Shown: positions 1 through 8,536 of the stretch, piece by piece
Layout of the letters: every line of letters starts with the position of its first letter
Numbering within the stretch: the stretch's first letter is position 1
Source of the DNA: JAILZP01 sp037444185
Lineage (GTDB): Bacteria > Bacillota > Desulfotomaculia > Desulfotomaculales > Desulfocucumaceae
Direction of reading: 5' to 3'
Length of the DNA: 64,000 nucleotides
Assembly: GCA_037444185.1 (NCBI GenBank)
Contig: JBBIMW010000003.1
Span: forward strand, 53,500-117,499
The notes under the pieces: generated by a model
Database searches by the model: none
The model's input: the letters and a program-made list of their open reading frames with translations, nothing else
Told to the model about the DNA's origin: nothing
Position numbers and translations under genes: made by a program

Positions 1-1019
1 ACATCAACGGCTACCACAAAGTGCTGGAGGTGTTCAGGATGCTGGAATTCATAGTGGCCATAGACATTTTGCCCAATGAGTCCACCGAATGGGCCGACAT
101 CATTTTGCCCGATCACAGTTATCTGGAATCATACATGATGACCCTCTGCGAGCCGCCGGTGATCACCGGGCACACCCTGCGGCAGCCGGTGGTTGAGCCC
201 ATGTACGACACCAGGGACGCCCACGACATTTTGACCGATATTTCCCATGGCTGCGGCTGTCTTGATGAATTCAACGGCCTGCTTAATTTCACAATGTTTT
301 TAAAGCCGGAGTATTACCTGGAGCCCGGGCGCAAACACACCGCCCAGGAGTGCCTTGACCGGATGGCCAAAAGCATTTACGGCCCGGAAATGGGGCTGGA
401 TTGGTTCAGGCAAAACAGCAACGCCGTGCGACGCCAGAAGCCCGGGGAGATGTACATGCCCTGGGACGGCATGCGCATTTCTCTCTACCACGAGTATTTC
501 CTGCAGGTGGCCGGTGAGCTTGAAGAAAAGTTCCGGTCGGCGGGCAGGCAGTGGGACACCTCCTCCTACCATCCCATACCGGTCTGGAACGATGACCACC
601 CGCTGCACCGGATACCGGCGGAATACGACCTTTACGCCATAAATTTCAAGGCCGAGGCCGTCATCAATCACCATGAAAACACCACCATTCCCTGGATAAA
701 CGAGCTGGTAAGCAATATACCCATCCACAAGGGTGTACTGATTAACACCAGGACGGCCCGGGAAAAGGGCATCAGCACCGGTGACCGCATCAGCATAGAA
801 TCCCCCTTCGGCAAAGTGGAAGGGCTGGCCAGGGTCATAGAGGAAATCCATCCCCGGGTTATCGGCATATCAAACGCCATCGCCCGCTGGACCATGCACC
901 CGGTGGAGAGAAAAATGAACGTCAACTTCAACCGGCTGCTGCCGGCAAGCCTGGAATTCACCGACCTTGTTTCGGGGCACCAGGAAACCGCCGTCAAAGT
1001 CCGGATCAGTAAAATATAG
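1..1019 (+). CDS. Molybdopterin oxidoreductase catalytic subunit, C-terminal part (partial)
   Basis: This is the C-terminal ~338 residues of a large molybdopterin-dependent oxidoreductase of the PsrA/PhsA/TtrA type; the N-terminus lies before the window and the open frame runs in from base 3. Visible features are the segment IDILPNESTEWADIILPDHS, typical of the region before the cofactor pocket, and a C-terminal molydopterin-dinucleotide-binding domain with GVLINTRTAREKGISTGDRI and NRLLPASLEFTDLVSGHQE. A 4Fe-4S subunit starts 14 bases downstream and an NrfD subunit follows, so the set forms a membrane respiratory complex. The family reduces sulfur compounds such as polysulfide, thiosulfate or tetrathionate, but the substrate cannot be read from this fragment. 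Confidence 0.85.
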   Translation, partial: INGYHKVLEVFRMLEFIVAIDILPNESTEWADIILPDHSYLESYMMTLCEPPVITGHTLRQPVVEPMYDTRDAHDILTDISHGCGCLDEFNGLLNFTMFLKPEYYLEPGRKHTAQECLDRMAKSIYGPEMGLDWFRQNSNAVRRQKPGEMYMPWDGMRISLYHEYFLQVAGELEEKFRSAGRQWDTSSYHPIPVWNDDHPLHRIPAEYDLYAINFKAEAVINHHENTTIPWINELVSNIPIHKGVLINTRTAREKGISTGDRISIESPFGKVEGLARVIEEIHPRVIGISNAIARWTMHPVERKMNVNFNRLLPASLEFTDLVSGHQETAVKVRISKI

Positions 1020-1033
1020 GGGGTGAAGCGGAA

Positions 1034-1645
1034 ATGGCAAGGTTTGGCATGGTTGTGGACCTCAAGCGGTGTGTCGGGTGCAATGCCTGCACCCTGGCCT
1101 GCAAAGCGGAAAACGGGACGCCTCCGGGAATATTTTTCACCAAGGTGCTGGAGCAGCTGGCCGGACAGTACCCCATTGTGAAAAAGAAGTTTATACCGGT
1201 CCTCTGTAATCACTGTCTGAACGCGCCGTGCGTGAGGGTCTGCCCCTCCGGGGCGACCCGGAAGCGGGATGACGGCATGGTGCTGGTGGACTATGATCAG
1301 TGCATCGGCTGCAAAGCCTGCGCGGTGGCCTGTCCCTATAAAAACAGGGAGCTGCTGCCCCAGGGGAAGCTCAGGCAGGGTCACTTCAAGGGCCACCTGA
1401 CCCCCTTTGAAAAGGTGAAATACAGCAAATTCCAGGAGGGGGTTGTGATCAAATGCACCTTTTGCTGTGACCGGGTGGACCAGGGGCTGGAGCCTTCCTG
1501 CGTCAACACCTGTCCGGCCGAGGCAAGGGTGTTCGGAGACCTGCACAACCCCGAAAGCAAGGTCAGCAGGCTTATCCGGCAGCGCGGCGGATTTCAGCCC
1601 ATGTCCGAGGCCAATACCGATCCCTCGGTATATTATCTTGAATAG
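1034..1645 (+). CDS. 4Fe-4S ferredoxin-type electron-transfer subunit (PsrB/PhsB/DmsB-like)
   Basis: This 203-residue protein carries four clusters of cysteines: CVGCNACTLAC near residue 15, CNHCLNAPCVRVCP near 58, CIGCKACAVACP near 90 and CTFCCDRVDQGLEPSCVNTCP near 140. That is the four-cubane layout of the electron-transfer subunits of polysulfide, thiosulfate and DMSO reductases. It would pass electrons between the membrane NrfD-like subunit and the molybdopterin subunit. The ATG follows a GGGGTGA ribosome site six bases upstream. It lies 14 bases after the catalytic subunit and 11 before the membrane subunit, in one operon. Confidence 0.9.
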   Translation: MARFGMVVDLKRCVGCNACTLACKAENGTPPGIFFTKVLEQLAGQYPIVKKKFIPVLCNHCLNAPCVRVCPSGATRKRDDGMVLVDYDQCIGCKACAVACPYKNRELLPQGKLRQGHFKGHLTPFEKVKYSKFQEGVVIKCTFCCDRVDQGLEPSCVNTCPAEARVFGDLHNPESKVSRLIRQRGGFQPMSEANTDPSVYYLE

Positions 1646-1656
1646 GAGGGTTTGCT

Positions 1657-2535
1657 ATGACCGGTCAAACGGTACCAATGGCGGACGAAGAATTTGTAAT
1701 GGGGTTCAGAAAGCAAAATGTCTGGACCAAGTGGATTGCCCTGGCCTTCTTTTTCGGCAAAGTTGGTTCGGGAATGTTCATACTGGCGGTGCTGCTGAAC
1801 ACCCCCCTGATTGCCCTGGCCGGGCTGGCCATCGAAAACGTCGGCAAGGGCGGATCCCTGATCATTCACCTGGGGAGGCCCGAAAGATTCTGGCGGGCCG
1901 TAAGCCGCCCGCAAAGCTCGTGGATTTCCAGGACCGTCTGGGTGATGGGTGTCTTTACATTAATCGCCCTGCTTTATCTGGCCATGCCCCAGGGCAGCCC
2001 GGCCTGGCAGTTTTTTAAGGTGCTGGCGCTGATCGGCGGAGTGGCGGTGGCCATTACCGACGGCTTTATAATGAATGACTCCCCCGCCATTCCCCTTTGG
2101 AATACGCCCATGCTGCCCTTCCTGTTCCTGCTCTACTCCCTGCTGGGAGGGACTTCGGTGTTTTTCTTCCTGGTTTATGGAGGCTGGGTCGGCGTCACTC
2201 CCCTGATAGACCTTGAGACACTGGAAACTGTTCTGATCATCATAAATTTAATGGGGGTGGCAATCTACCTGGCCAGCCTGGCCAACGCCACGGCCACCGC
2301 CCGGGAGTCCCTCCGGCTACTGCTCAGGGGACAGTATTCCACCATGTTTTACGGTTTTGTGGTGGCCATAGGGTTCATCCTCACCCTGGCGCTGACACTG
2401 TTTCTGGGGGCTTCGGGCGGAGCCCTGGTGGTGGGGCTGATCACCCTGGCGGACCTGATCGGGCATTTCTTCATTTTTTACCTGCTCCTGCTGGTGGGAG
2501 TATATGCCCCGGTGACGGGCAAACTGACAATCTGA
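1657..2535 (+). CDS. NrfD/PsrC-family membrane subunit
   Basis: This 292-residue, very hydrophobic protein has about eight predicted membrane segments and ends at a short tail (APVTGKLTI). The segment GGSLIIHLGRPERFWRAVSR between early helices matches the HLGRP-type signature of NrfD/PsrC quinone-interacting subunits. It is the membrane anchor and quinol site of the complex encoded by the two preceding genes. The ATG follows AGGAGGG with five-to-six-base spacing. A strong terminator lies about 40 bases past the stop, ending the operon. The family is clear; the direction of electron flow is not. Confidence 0.88.
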   Translation: MTGQTVPMADEEFVMGFRKQNVWTKWIALAFFFGKVGSGMFILAVLLNTPLIALAGLAIENVGKGGSLIIHLGRPERFWRAVSRPQSSWISRTVWVMGVFTLIALLYLAMPQGSPAWQFFKVLALIGGVAVAITDGFIMNDSPAIPLWNTPMLPFLFLLYSLLGGTSVFFFLVYGGWVGVTPLIDLETLETVLIIINLMGVAIYLASLANATATARESLRLLLRGQYSTMFYGFVVAIGFILTLALTLFLGASGGALVVGLITLADLIGHFFIFYLLLLVGVYAPVTGKLTI

Positions 2536-2570
2536 CCCCACCCGTCCCAATTTCCATTCATAAAGCATAG

Positions 2571-2600
2571 GACCCATGCCCCCCGGGGCGTGGGTCTCTT
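2571..2600 (+). terminator. Rho-independent terminator of the molybdopterin oxidoreductase operon
   Basis: The inverted repeat pairs 2571-2582 with 2585-2596, giving a 12-bp GC-rich stem with one G-U pair, and TCTTT follows. It sits 36 bases after the NrfD stop codon on the coding strand. Confidence 0.75.
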
Positions 2601-2664
2601 TGCAATACAGGAGATTGGCTTTTAGGGGCCGCTTCTCTTTATTTTGAAACCTTTTTAATGGTGG

Positions 2665-2697
2665 GATAACTTAGATACCCGGCACCTAGGTTATTTT
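2665..2697. repeat. Dispersed palindromic repeat, family A, copy 1
   Basis: The imperfect palindrome contains TACCCGGCACC flanked by AACTTAG on the left and TAGGTTATTTT on the right. Related copies (GGTACCGGGTACC plus AAGTTATT) lie at 5512-5543, 7357-7390, 10999-11020 and 28207-28230, all intergenic. This copy lies between the NrfD gene and a convergent gene. Confidence 0.55.
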
Positions 2698-2761
2698 CCT
2701 CCTTCATTCATCCTGAGTTCTGACAAAACAAGGAGCGCGGCAAGGGCTGTTTACAGTGCCA

Positions 2762-3256
2762 TCATGGTGTTTTTCTGTAAAACCTGCGCACACACTGCTT
2801 ATCCCCTTCAGCCAGGCAGGCCAACGTCTCCACCGCCAATTCCGGCGACAGCCCCTCCACCGTGGCCTCAAACCAGCGGTGGCACCCGGGGAGGCACTTC
2901 CCCCAAAAACCGGCCCTGCGGAAAGAGTCTATCCACGGGCAGGCGTCGTGCAAAAGAAGCCAGGCCTCCCCGTCAGTCTCCGTCCGCACGGTTTCACCCA
3001 TTATCTCACTGCTCCGGGCCGCCGCCAGGGCAAGCCGCCCCATGTCATTTCCGTCGATACCCGCCCTGGCGTACTGGGCGGCGGTATTTTTGCCCACCAG
3101 TTCCCAAAAGCGCAGCGTCAGCTCATCCATGGCCTGTTCTCCATATTTTTCGCAAACCGCCCGCCGCCAATTGTGAAAGAAATCGTGCGCGATCAAAATC
3201 ATGGTCTTCCATTCCCGCTCCAGTTTCTGCAAGCGCTCCATGTTTTCAGACGCCAT
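2762..3256 (-). CDS. L-2-amino-thiazoline-4-carboxylate hydrolase-like protein (hypothetical)
   Basis: This 164-residue soluble protein has the pattern of the small ATC-hydrolase-like family (PF14196 type): ALAAARSSEIMGE, then HDACPWIDSFRRAGF, then CLPGCHRWFEATVEGLSPEL and EGDKQCVRRFY at the C-terminus. Members are often orphan enzymes of unknown substrate, so the name gives a fold rather than a reaction. The ATG at 3256 is preferred over an in-frame ATG at 3289 because GGGGGGTG lies seven bases before it and nothing lies before the earlier one. It is monocistronic and convergent with the upstream respiratory operon. Confidence 0.6.
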   Translation of the reverse strand: MASENMERLQKLEREWKTMILIAHDFFHNWRRAVCEKYGEQAMDELTLRFWELVGKNTAAQYARAGIDGNDMGRLALAAARSSEIMGETVRTETDGEAWLLLHDACPWIDSFRRAGFWGKCLPGCHRWFEATVEGLSPELAVETLACLAEGDKQCVRRFYRKTP

Positions 3257-3457
3257 TCCAAACACCCCCCGGAGGATTTTGCAAAACATTTATACAATAT
3301 TCATGCCACACCGGCAACACCTTTCCGGCCGGCCACAAAAACAAAACAACAACTCCGCCGGTACACGGGTGAACCCTTTGCAAGACCGCCAAACCAACAA
3401 TTCCCGTTATAAATATGTTTATGAAGGATAATTTCGGTAAACGGTCCCGGGGATGCG

Positions 3458-3466
3458 TGGTATAAT
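3458..3466 (+). promoter_or_regulatory. Extended -10 promoter for the 5'-nucleotidase-family gene
   Basis: TGGTATAAT is an extended -10 element (TG-N-TATAAT). No good -35 is present, which is common for this class. Transcription would start near 3473, downstream of the in-frame ATG at 3453, so that ATG cannot be used and the TTG at 3525 is favoured. Confidence 0.6.
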
Positions 3467-3524
3467 CTATAATAACGAAAACAATAACTTGTTGGATAAT
3501 TTATTGAAAAAAGGAGGGCGCCCT

Positions 3525-5498
3525 TTGGTCCGAAGAAGCTTGATTATCGGCTTGCCGGTGGTGATACTGGCCTTGCTGTTGCTGACAACCATGGTGGCGC
3601 CGGGCATGGGGACGCCCCGGAATGACCGGCAACTCACCATACTGTTCACCCATGACCTGCACTCCCATATTGACCCGTACAAAACCCTCGGGGACGGGGG
3701 CCGGATTGTGAAACGCGGGGGATACGACCGCCTGGCCGGTGTAATCGCCAGAGAAAAAGCAAAAAACCCGGGGCGGGTGCTGGTGGTTGACGGGGGGGAC
3801 TTCAGCATGGGAACCCTCATGCACACCCTGTTTGCCAGCGAGGCGGCAGAGCTTAGACTGATGGGGACTATGGGTTATGACGCCGTTACCCTGGGTAACC
3901 ATGAATTTGATTTCGACTCTTCCGGCCTTGCTTCCATGCTGGCTGCAGCGAAAGAAAAAGGCGGGCCGCTTCCTTCTCTGGTGGCTTCAAACCTGGGATT
4001 CAAACCGGGGCGGGAGCAGGAAAGCGGACTGAAGGCAGCCATGGAAGCCTTCGCGGTTAAAGATTATACTGTGATCGAAAAAGACGGTATCCGCATCGGT
4101 ATTTTTGGTCTTATGGGAAAGGACGCAGCCCACAATTTGATCCGGGGGGATGACATCGAGGTGAAAGATCCGGCGGGGGAAGCCGGCAGAGTGGTAAAAA
4201 TACTGCGGGACCAGGAAAAAGTGGACCTGGTGATCTGTCTGTCCCATTCCGGGACCTCCCAGGACAAGGAGAATTCCGAGGACGAGTTACTTGCCGGGAA
4301 GGTGCCGGGGATTGACGTCATTGTCAGCGGGCACACCCATACCCTGCTTCCCCGGCCAATCGTAAAAGGAAATACTGTTATCGTTTCCGCGGGTTGCTAC
4401 GGCAACCATATGGGCATCCTGGAGCTTAACTGCCCGCCGGGTGGGCGTCCCGAGCCGACCGGATACCGGTTGGAGGAAATCGTCCCGGAGTTGCCAGGCT
4501 TTCCTGCCGTTGCAGCCGAAATTGAAAACTATAAAAGTCTGGTTGACCGCCGGTTTCTGGCCGGCAGCTATACATACAACCAGGTGCTGGCCGAGTCGGA
4601 ATATAATCTGGATCGGCTGGATGATATTTATTCCAATCCGGTGGAAACGGGATTGGGTAATTTGATCACCGATGCCTTTCGGGCAGCGGTACAAAAAGCG
4701 GAGGGCAATGATGGCGATTACCTGTACGCAGCGGTTCAGCCTCTTGGCGAGATACGGGGGTCGTTTACCGCCGGTCCTGTTACAGTGGATGATGTCTTCC
4801 GGGTGCTCTCCCTGGGCATGGGACCGGATAAAACCGCGGGTTACCCGCTGGTGAGCTTTTACCTGACCGGACGGGAAATCAAGAATTGTCTGGAGACCCA
4901 GTCCAGCGTAGCCCCCATAAGGAAAGATTATAACATACAGGTGTCCGGGGCCAAGTTCTTGTACAACCCGCACCGCGTACCCTTTGACCGGATTTACCAG
5001 ATCGAGATCAGTTCGCCGGATGGCGGGTACGATCCGCTTCAACCGGATAAGCTATACCGCGTCTGCACCAGCTACATGACCGCTGTCATGCTAAGCAAGA
5101 TGGGCGGCATAACCCATGGTATCATCTCGGTGACCCCCAAGGACAAAGCGGGCAACCCCATCAAGAATATAAAAGACTCTTTGATTGATGCCGACCGGAC
5201 ACAGCCCGGCATTCAGGAATTGAAAGCATGGAAATGCCTGGCCGATTACCTGCGGCAGCAGCCTGATCTCGACGGAGACATGATTCCGGACCTGCCGGCA
5301 CGCTACCAACAGCCGGACGGGAGATACAAAGCGGTTCCATCCTGGAATCCGCTCAATTTGCTCAGGGGCGCCACCTATATCACATGGGGCCTTCTGGCGG
5401 GTATAGTCCTGATCTTTGGCCTTACGGTCCTGCTGGCAAGATGGATTAGACGGATAATAGCGGGCGTAAAACCGCCGGACAGTCCGGTCGACAGATAG
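3525..5498 (+). CDS. Membrane-anchored 5'-nucleotidase/2',3'-cyclic phosphodiesterase family phosphoesterase
   Basis: This 657-residue protein starts with a membrane segment (LIIGLPVVILALLLLTTMV) and has a metallophosphoesterase domain: FTHDLHSHIDP, VVDGGDFSMGT, GNHEFDFD, LVICLSHSG and SGHTHTLLP supply the two-metal site. A 5'-nucleotidase C-terminal domain follows (about residues 340-560). A second hydrophobic stretch near the end (WGLLAGIVLIFGLTVLLARW) anchors the C-terminus. It probably hydrolyses nucleotides outside the membrane. The TTG start at 3525 follows AAGGAGG with seven-base spacing; the upstream in-frame ATG lies in the promoter. UshA/YfkN-like, substrate unknown. Confidence 0.85.
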   Translation: MVRRSLIIGLPVVILALLLLTTMVAPGMGTPRNDRQLTILFTHDLHSHIDPYKTLGDGGRIVKRGGYDRLAGVIAREKAKNPGRVLVVDGGDFSMGTLMHTLFASEAAELRLMGTMGYDAVTLGNHEFDFDSSGLASMLAAAKEKGGPLPSLVASNLGFKPGREQESGLKAAMEAFAVKDYTVIEKDGIRIGIFGLMGKDAAHNLIRGDDIEVKDPAGEAGRVVKILRDQEKVDLVICLSHSGTSQDKENSEDELLAGKVPGIDVIVSGHTHTLLPRPIVKGNTVIVSAGCYGNHMGILELNCPPGGRPEPTGYRLEEIVPELPGFPAVAAEIENYKSLVDRRFLAGSYTYNQVLAESEYNLDRLDDIYSNPVETGLGNLITDAFRAAVQKAEGNDGDYLYAAVQPLGEIRGSFTAGPVTVDDVFRVLSLGMGPDKTAGYPLVSFYLTGREIKNCLETQSSVAPIRKDYNIQVSGAKFLYNPHRVPFDRIYQIEISSPDGGYDPLQPDKLYRVCTSYMTAVMLSKMGGITHGIISVTPKDKAGNPIKNIKDSLIDADRTQPGIQELKAWKCLADYLRQQPDLDGDMIPDLPARYQQPDGRYKAVPSWNPLNLLRGATYITWGLLAGIVLIFGLTVLLARWIRRIIAGVKPPDSPVDR

Positions 5499-5511
5499 AC
5501 TGCCTTGCAGC

Positions 5512-5543
5512 TTGGTACCGGTTATCTAAGTTGCCAAGTTATT
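5512..5543. repeat. Dispersed palindromic repeat, family A, copy 2
   Basis: TTGGTACCGG followed by TTATCTAAGTTGCCAAGTTATT is a degenerate copy of the GGTACCGG(G)TACC-AAGTTATT element. It lies between the convergent ends of the phosphoesterase and glnS. Confidence 0.5.
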
Positions 5544-5551
5544 GCGGGCGT

Positions 5552-5576
5552 AAAAAAGCCGCCCTGGCGGGCGGCC
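5552..5576 (-). terminator. Rho-independent terminator of glnS
   Basis: On the minus strand, GCCGCCC and GGGCGGC arms (5569-5575 and 5558-5564) enclose a four-base loop and are followed by TTTTTTA. It lies 26 bases after the glnS stop. Confidence 0.8.
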
Positions 5577-5601
5577 AATTGCTTTATGTTTTTGCTGGCG
5601 C

Positions 5602-7287
5602 TCAATCCTTCCCGGCCCTCTGTATTTTGGCCCAGGAGTCCTTGAGGGAGACAATCCGGTTAAACACCGGGGCCGCCGCCCTTGAATCCGCCGGGTCGGC
5701 AAAAAAGTATCCGTGCCTTAAAAACTGGTACCGGTCACCCGGCGCCGCCCCGGCCAGGGCAGGTTCCACCAGGCAGTCCGTCAGCCTCTCCAGGGAACCG
5801 GGGTTTATTTTGGCTTTAAAATCGGCGCCCCCAGCATCGTCATCCGGGTTTTCCACGGCAAACAGGTGGTCATACAGGCGGACTTCGGCCTTCACGGCGT
5901 GGGCGGCCGACACCCAGTGCAAGGTGCCCTTGACCTTGCGGGAGCCGGCGGCGGGAGTGCCGCTTTTTGTCCCGGGATCGTAGGCGCAGCGCAGCTCCGT
6001 CACCCGGCCGGTGCCTTCATCCTTCACCACCCCCACGCACTTAATGATATAGGCGTGCTTAAGCCTCACCTCTCCGCCGGGGTACAGGCGGAAAAACTTT
6101 TTGGGCGGGTTTTCCATGAAATCGTCCCCCTCGATATACAAAACCCGGGAAAAGGGCATCTTCCGGGAACCCAGGCCGGGATTTTCGGAATTGTACTCGG
6201 CCTCCAGATATTCCACCCGGTCCCCGGGGTAGTTCTCCAGCACCACCCGGAGGGGGCGCAGCACCGCCATCACCCTGGGCGCCCGCAGATTCAGGTCCTC
6301 CCGGGCGCAGTGCTCCAGCAGGGCTATATCCACAGTGCTGTTGGCCCTGGCCACCCCGATCAGATCGCAGAACCGCCGGATGGCCTCCGGTGTATAGCCG
6401 CGCCTGCGCAGGCCTGAAATGGTGGGCATTCTGGGATCATCCCAGCCGGCGACGCATCCCCCCTCCACCAGCTGGCGGAGCTTCCGCTTACTCATCACGG
6501 TATGGGTCAAATTCAGCCTGGCGAACTCTATCTGCCCGGGGGGGGACGGGATGCAGAGCTCCCTCAGCACCCAGTCGTACAGCGGGCGGTGGTCCTCAAA
6601 CTCCAGGGTGCAGATGGAGTGCGTTATCCCCTCCAGGGCGTCCGAAATGGGGTGGGCGTAGTCATACATGGGGTAAATGCACCACTGGTCCCCCGTCCGG
6701 TGGTGGGTGGCCCTCATTATGCGGTAAAGAACCGGGTCCCGCATATTCAGGTTGGGGGAGGACATATCTATTTTCGCCCGGAGCACCCTGGCTCCGTCGG
6801 CGAATTCTCCGGCCCTCATCCTGCGGAAAAGATTCAGGTTCTCCTCCACCGGCCGGCTGCGGTAGGGGCTGTCCCGGCCGGGGCTGGTCAGGGTGCCCCG
6901 GCATTGCCGCATCTCCTCCGGACTCAAATCACAGACATAGGCCTTGCCGGCCACAATCAGCTCCTCGGCGTACCGGTACAGTTCCTCGAAATAGTCCGAC
7001 GCGTAATAAAGGCGGTCCTCCCAGCCGAATCCCAGCCATCTGACGTCTTCCTTGATGGACTCCACATATTCGGCATCCTCCTTGGCGGGATTGGTGTCGT
7101 CGAAACGCAGGTTGCACCGGCCCCGGTATTTGGCGGCGGCGCCGAAATTGAGGCAGATGGACTTGGCGTGGCCGATGTGCAGATAGCCGTTGGGCTCCGG
7201 GGGAAACCTGGTGTGCACCCGGCCTTTGTATTTATTGCTTTTCAAATCGTCTTCGATAATATCGTGGATAAAATTGGATCCCTCCAA
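5602..7287 (-). CDS. glnS: Glutaminyl-tRNA synthetase
   Basis: This class I aminoacyl-tRNA synthetase charges tRNA-Gln with glutamine directly. It carries the HIGH motif in RFPPEPNGYLHIGHAKS, the KMSKS-like motif VMSKRKLRQLV, and the GlnRS-type segments RFDDTNPAKEDAEYVESIKE and TGDQWCIYPMYDYAHPISDA. The C-terminal anticodon-binding beta-barrels are present (about residues 330-555). I chose the TTG at 7287 because GGAGG lies ten bases upstream; the ATG at 7296 directly abuts that Shine-Dalgarno. The length (561 residues) is normal. Many Firmicutes lack GlnRS and use GatCAB amidotransferase, so the gene may have been acquired. Confidence 0.93.
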   Translation of the reverse strand: MEGSNFIHDIIEDDLKSNKYKGRVHTRFPPEPNGYLHIGHAKSICLNFGAAAKYRGRCNLRFDDTNPAKEDAEYVESIKEDVRWLGFGWEDRLYYASDYFEELYRYAEELIVAGKAYVCDLSPEEMRQCRGTLTSPGRDSPYRSRPVEENLNLFRRMRAGEFADGARVLRAKIDMSSPNLNMRDPVLYRIMRATHHRTGDQWCIYPMYDYAHPISDALEGITHSICTLEFEDHRPLYDWVLRELCIPSPPGQIEFARLNLTHTVMSKRKLRQLVEGGCVAGWDDPRMPTISGLRRRGYTPEAIRRFCDLIGVARANSTVDIALLEHCAREDLNLRAPRVMAVLRPLRVVLENYPGDRVEYLEAEYNSENPGLGSRKMPFSRVLYIEGDDFMENPPKKFFRLYPGGEVRLKHAYIIKCVGVVKDEGTGRVTELRCAYDPGTKSGTPAAGSRKVKGTLHWVSAAHAVKAEVRLYDHLFAVENPDDDAGGADFKAKINPGSLERLTDCLVEPALAGAAPGDRYQFLRHGYFFADPADSRAAAPVFNRIVSLKDSWAKIQRAGKD

Positions 7288-7356
7288 GCGCTCCATTCCT
7301 CCCCTTGCATTGCAAAGCTTTTTCCACACATTATTCCCCGCAATATATATTTTCAC

Positions 7357-7390
7357 AATTAGGTACCGGGTACCAAAGTTATTAAGTTAT
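7357..7390. repeat. Dispersed palindromic repeat, family A, copy 3
   Basis: TAGGTACCGGGTACCAAAG with trailing TTATTAAGTTAT holds a perfect GGTACC-GG-GTACC core. It lies in the 5' region of glnS, downstream of the minus-strand gene at 7463. Confidence 0.55.
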
Positions 7391-7462
7391 TTACAGTCCA
7401 GCCAAATTAACAATAAATGGGTATTGTAACATTCTCCATGGCGCATCTGTTTTTTAGCGCAA

Positions 7463-8536
7463 TCAATCTAAATCAGTGGCCAGAGTAGTGTTGTGGTCGG
7501 GGCATATAAAAACCCCGCTCCCGTCGGGAACCAGGCGGCGGGTGGGCCTGCGGCACCGTGGACAGGCCGGGGCCTCCACCCGGGCGCTAAGGGGATTATA
7601 TACCACCGGCTGATACAGAAACCGATCCCTGTGCTGCACCTCCATCTTAGCGTGCAGGCAGGGCAGATGGCAGGCCACCAGGTGATCCAGGCGCAGCTCA
7701 GCCTCCAGTTGGTACCGCTGGGCAGCATCTTTATCCCGTCGCTTCCAGTCGGCAATGACGGCTTCGATCTTTTTGCCCAGCCGTTCTTTTTTCTCTCCTT
7801 CAACGGCGGCCATTTTTTTTTCCAATTCAATCATTGTTTCTTTATAATAGCCAGCTATTCTGGCCAATTCACCCCTTAACGCCGACCGGGCAGACCGGCG
7901 GAGGTCCGCCCCCCGTCTCAGGGCCTGGCTTTCAGCCTCCCGGCAAGCGGCCTGATACAGGTCCGCCAAGGGCCGGACCTCTGCGGAAGGCAGTTTGTAT
8001 CCCGGGATCTCAATGGGCACGGAGTTTTTCCACGCTTCCGTGAAATCCGGACGCACACAGCCCGAATAACCATCCACCACAACGGTGACAATATCTTCGG
8101 TCTTTTCAAAAGACCTGAAAGAGCACCGAAAAACAAAGGCGTAAAAAACATGGTCGAGGGCCTGCAGCACAACCTGCCTTGCCGGGCGGCACCGGACAAA
8201 CTCAATGGACTCATTGACCTGGCGGTCTATTTTCTTTTGAACGGAAGGGGGATCGCCGGGCCAGTACAAATCAGTGTAGCGGCCAAAGCGCATAGCCATT
8301 CGCACCAGCTCGTCCAGCAATTGGCTGCCGTACGTGATGTAGGCGCTTCCCGGCATCTCGGAGGCCACCTCATGGTCAAAGGCCATCACCAGGTGATTGC
8401 CTTTAAACAGTGGCGCCAGTTCGTCAGGCAATAATACCTCCCGGGCGGCAAAGCCCGCCTTTTCCACCACGGCGCCTGCCCGCCGGAGGGAAGCCGTGAC
8501 AAAGTCCTCCAGGCCATATTCCGATATTTTAATCAT
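7463..8536 (-). CDS. Unrecognised protein coupled to the SNF2 helicase; C-terminal zinc ribbon
   Basis: I do not recognise this 357-residue protein. The N-terminal ~200 residues are mixed alpha/beta and contain DHEVASEMPGSAYITYGSQL. Residues ~210-285 are charged and probably coiled coil (IELEKKMAAVEGEKKERLGK). The C-terminus has a putative metal site, PACPRCRRP with FICPDHNT. Its ATG overlaps the stop of the upstream helicase gene by eight bases (ATGATTAA), so the two are translationally coupled and probably act together. It could be an accessory subunit or substrate adaptor of the helicase; no enzymatic motif is seen. Confidence 0.75.
   Translation of the reverse strand: MIKISEYGLEDFVTASLRRAGAVVEKAGFAAREVLLPDELAPLFKGNHLVMAFDHEVASEMPGSAYITYGSQLLDELVRMAMRFGRYTDLYWPGDPPSVQKKIDRQVNESIEFVRCRPARQVVLQALDHVFYAFVFRCSFRSFEKTEDIVTVVVDGYSGCVRPDFTEAWKNSVPIEIPGYKLPSAEVRPLADLYQAACREAESQALRRGADLRRSARSALRGELARIAGYYKETMIELEKKMAAVEGEKKERLGKKIEAVIADWKRRDKDAAQRYQLEAELRLDHLVACHLPCLHAKMEVQHRDRFLYQPVVYNPLSARVEAPACPRCRRPTRRLVPDGSGVFICPDHNTTLATDLD

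Noticed and set aside
668..1546. Minus-strand open frame across the molybdopterin and ferredoxin genes
   Set aside because: Spans two well-supported genes on the opposite strand, with no motif of its own.
2756..3412. Plus-strand frames opposite the ATC-hydrolase-like gene
   Set aside because: Several overlapping frames of proline/arginine-rich composition; the minus-strand gene has family motifs and a ribosome site.
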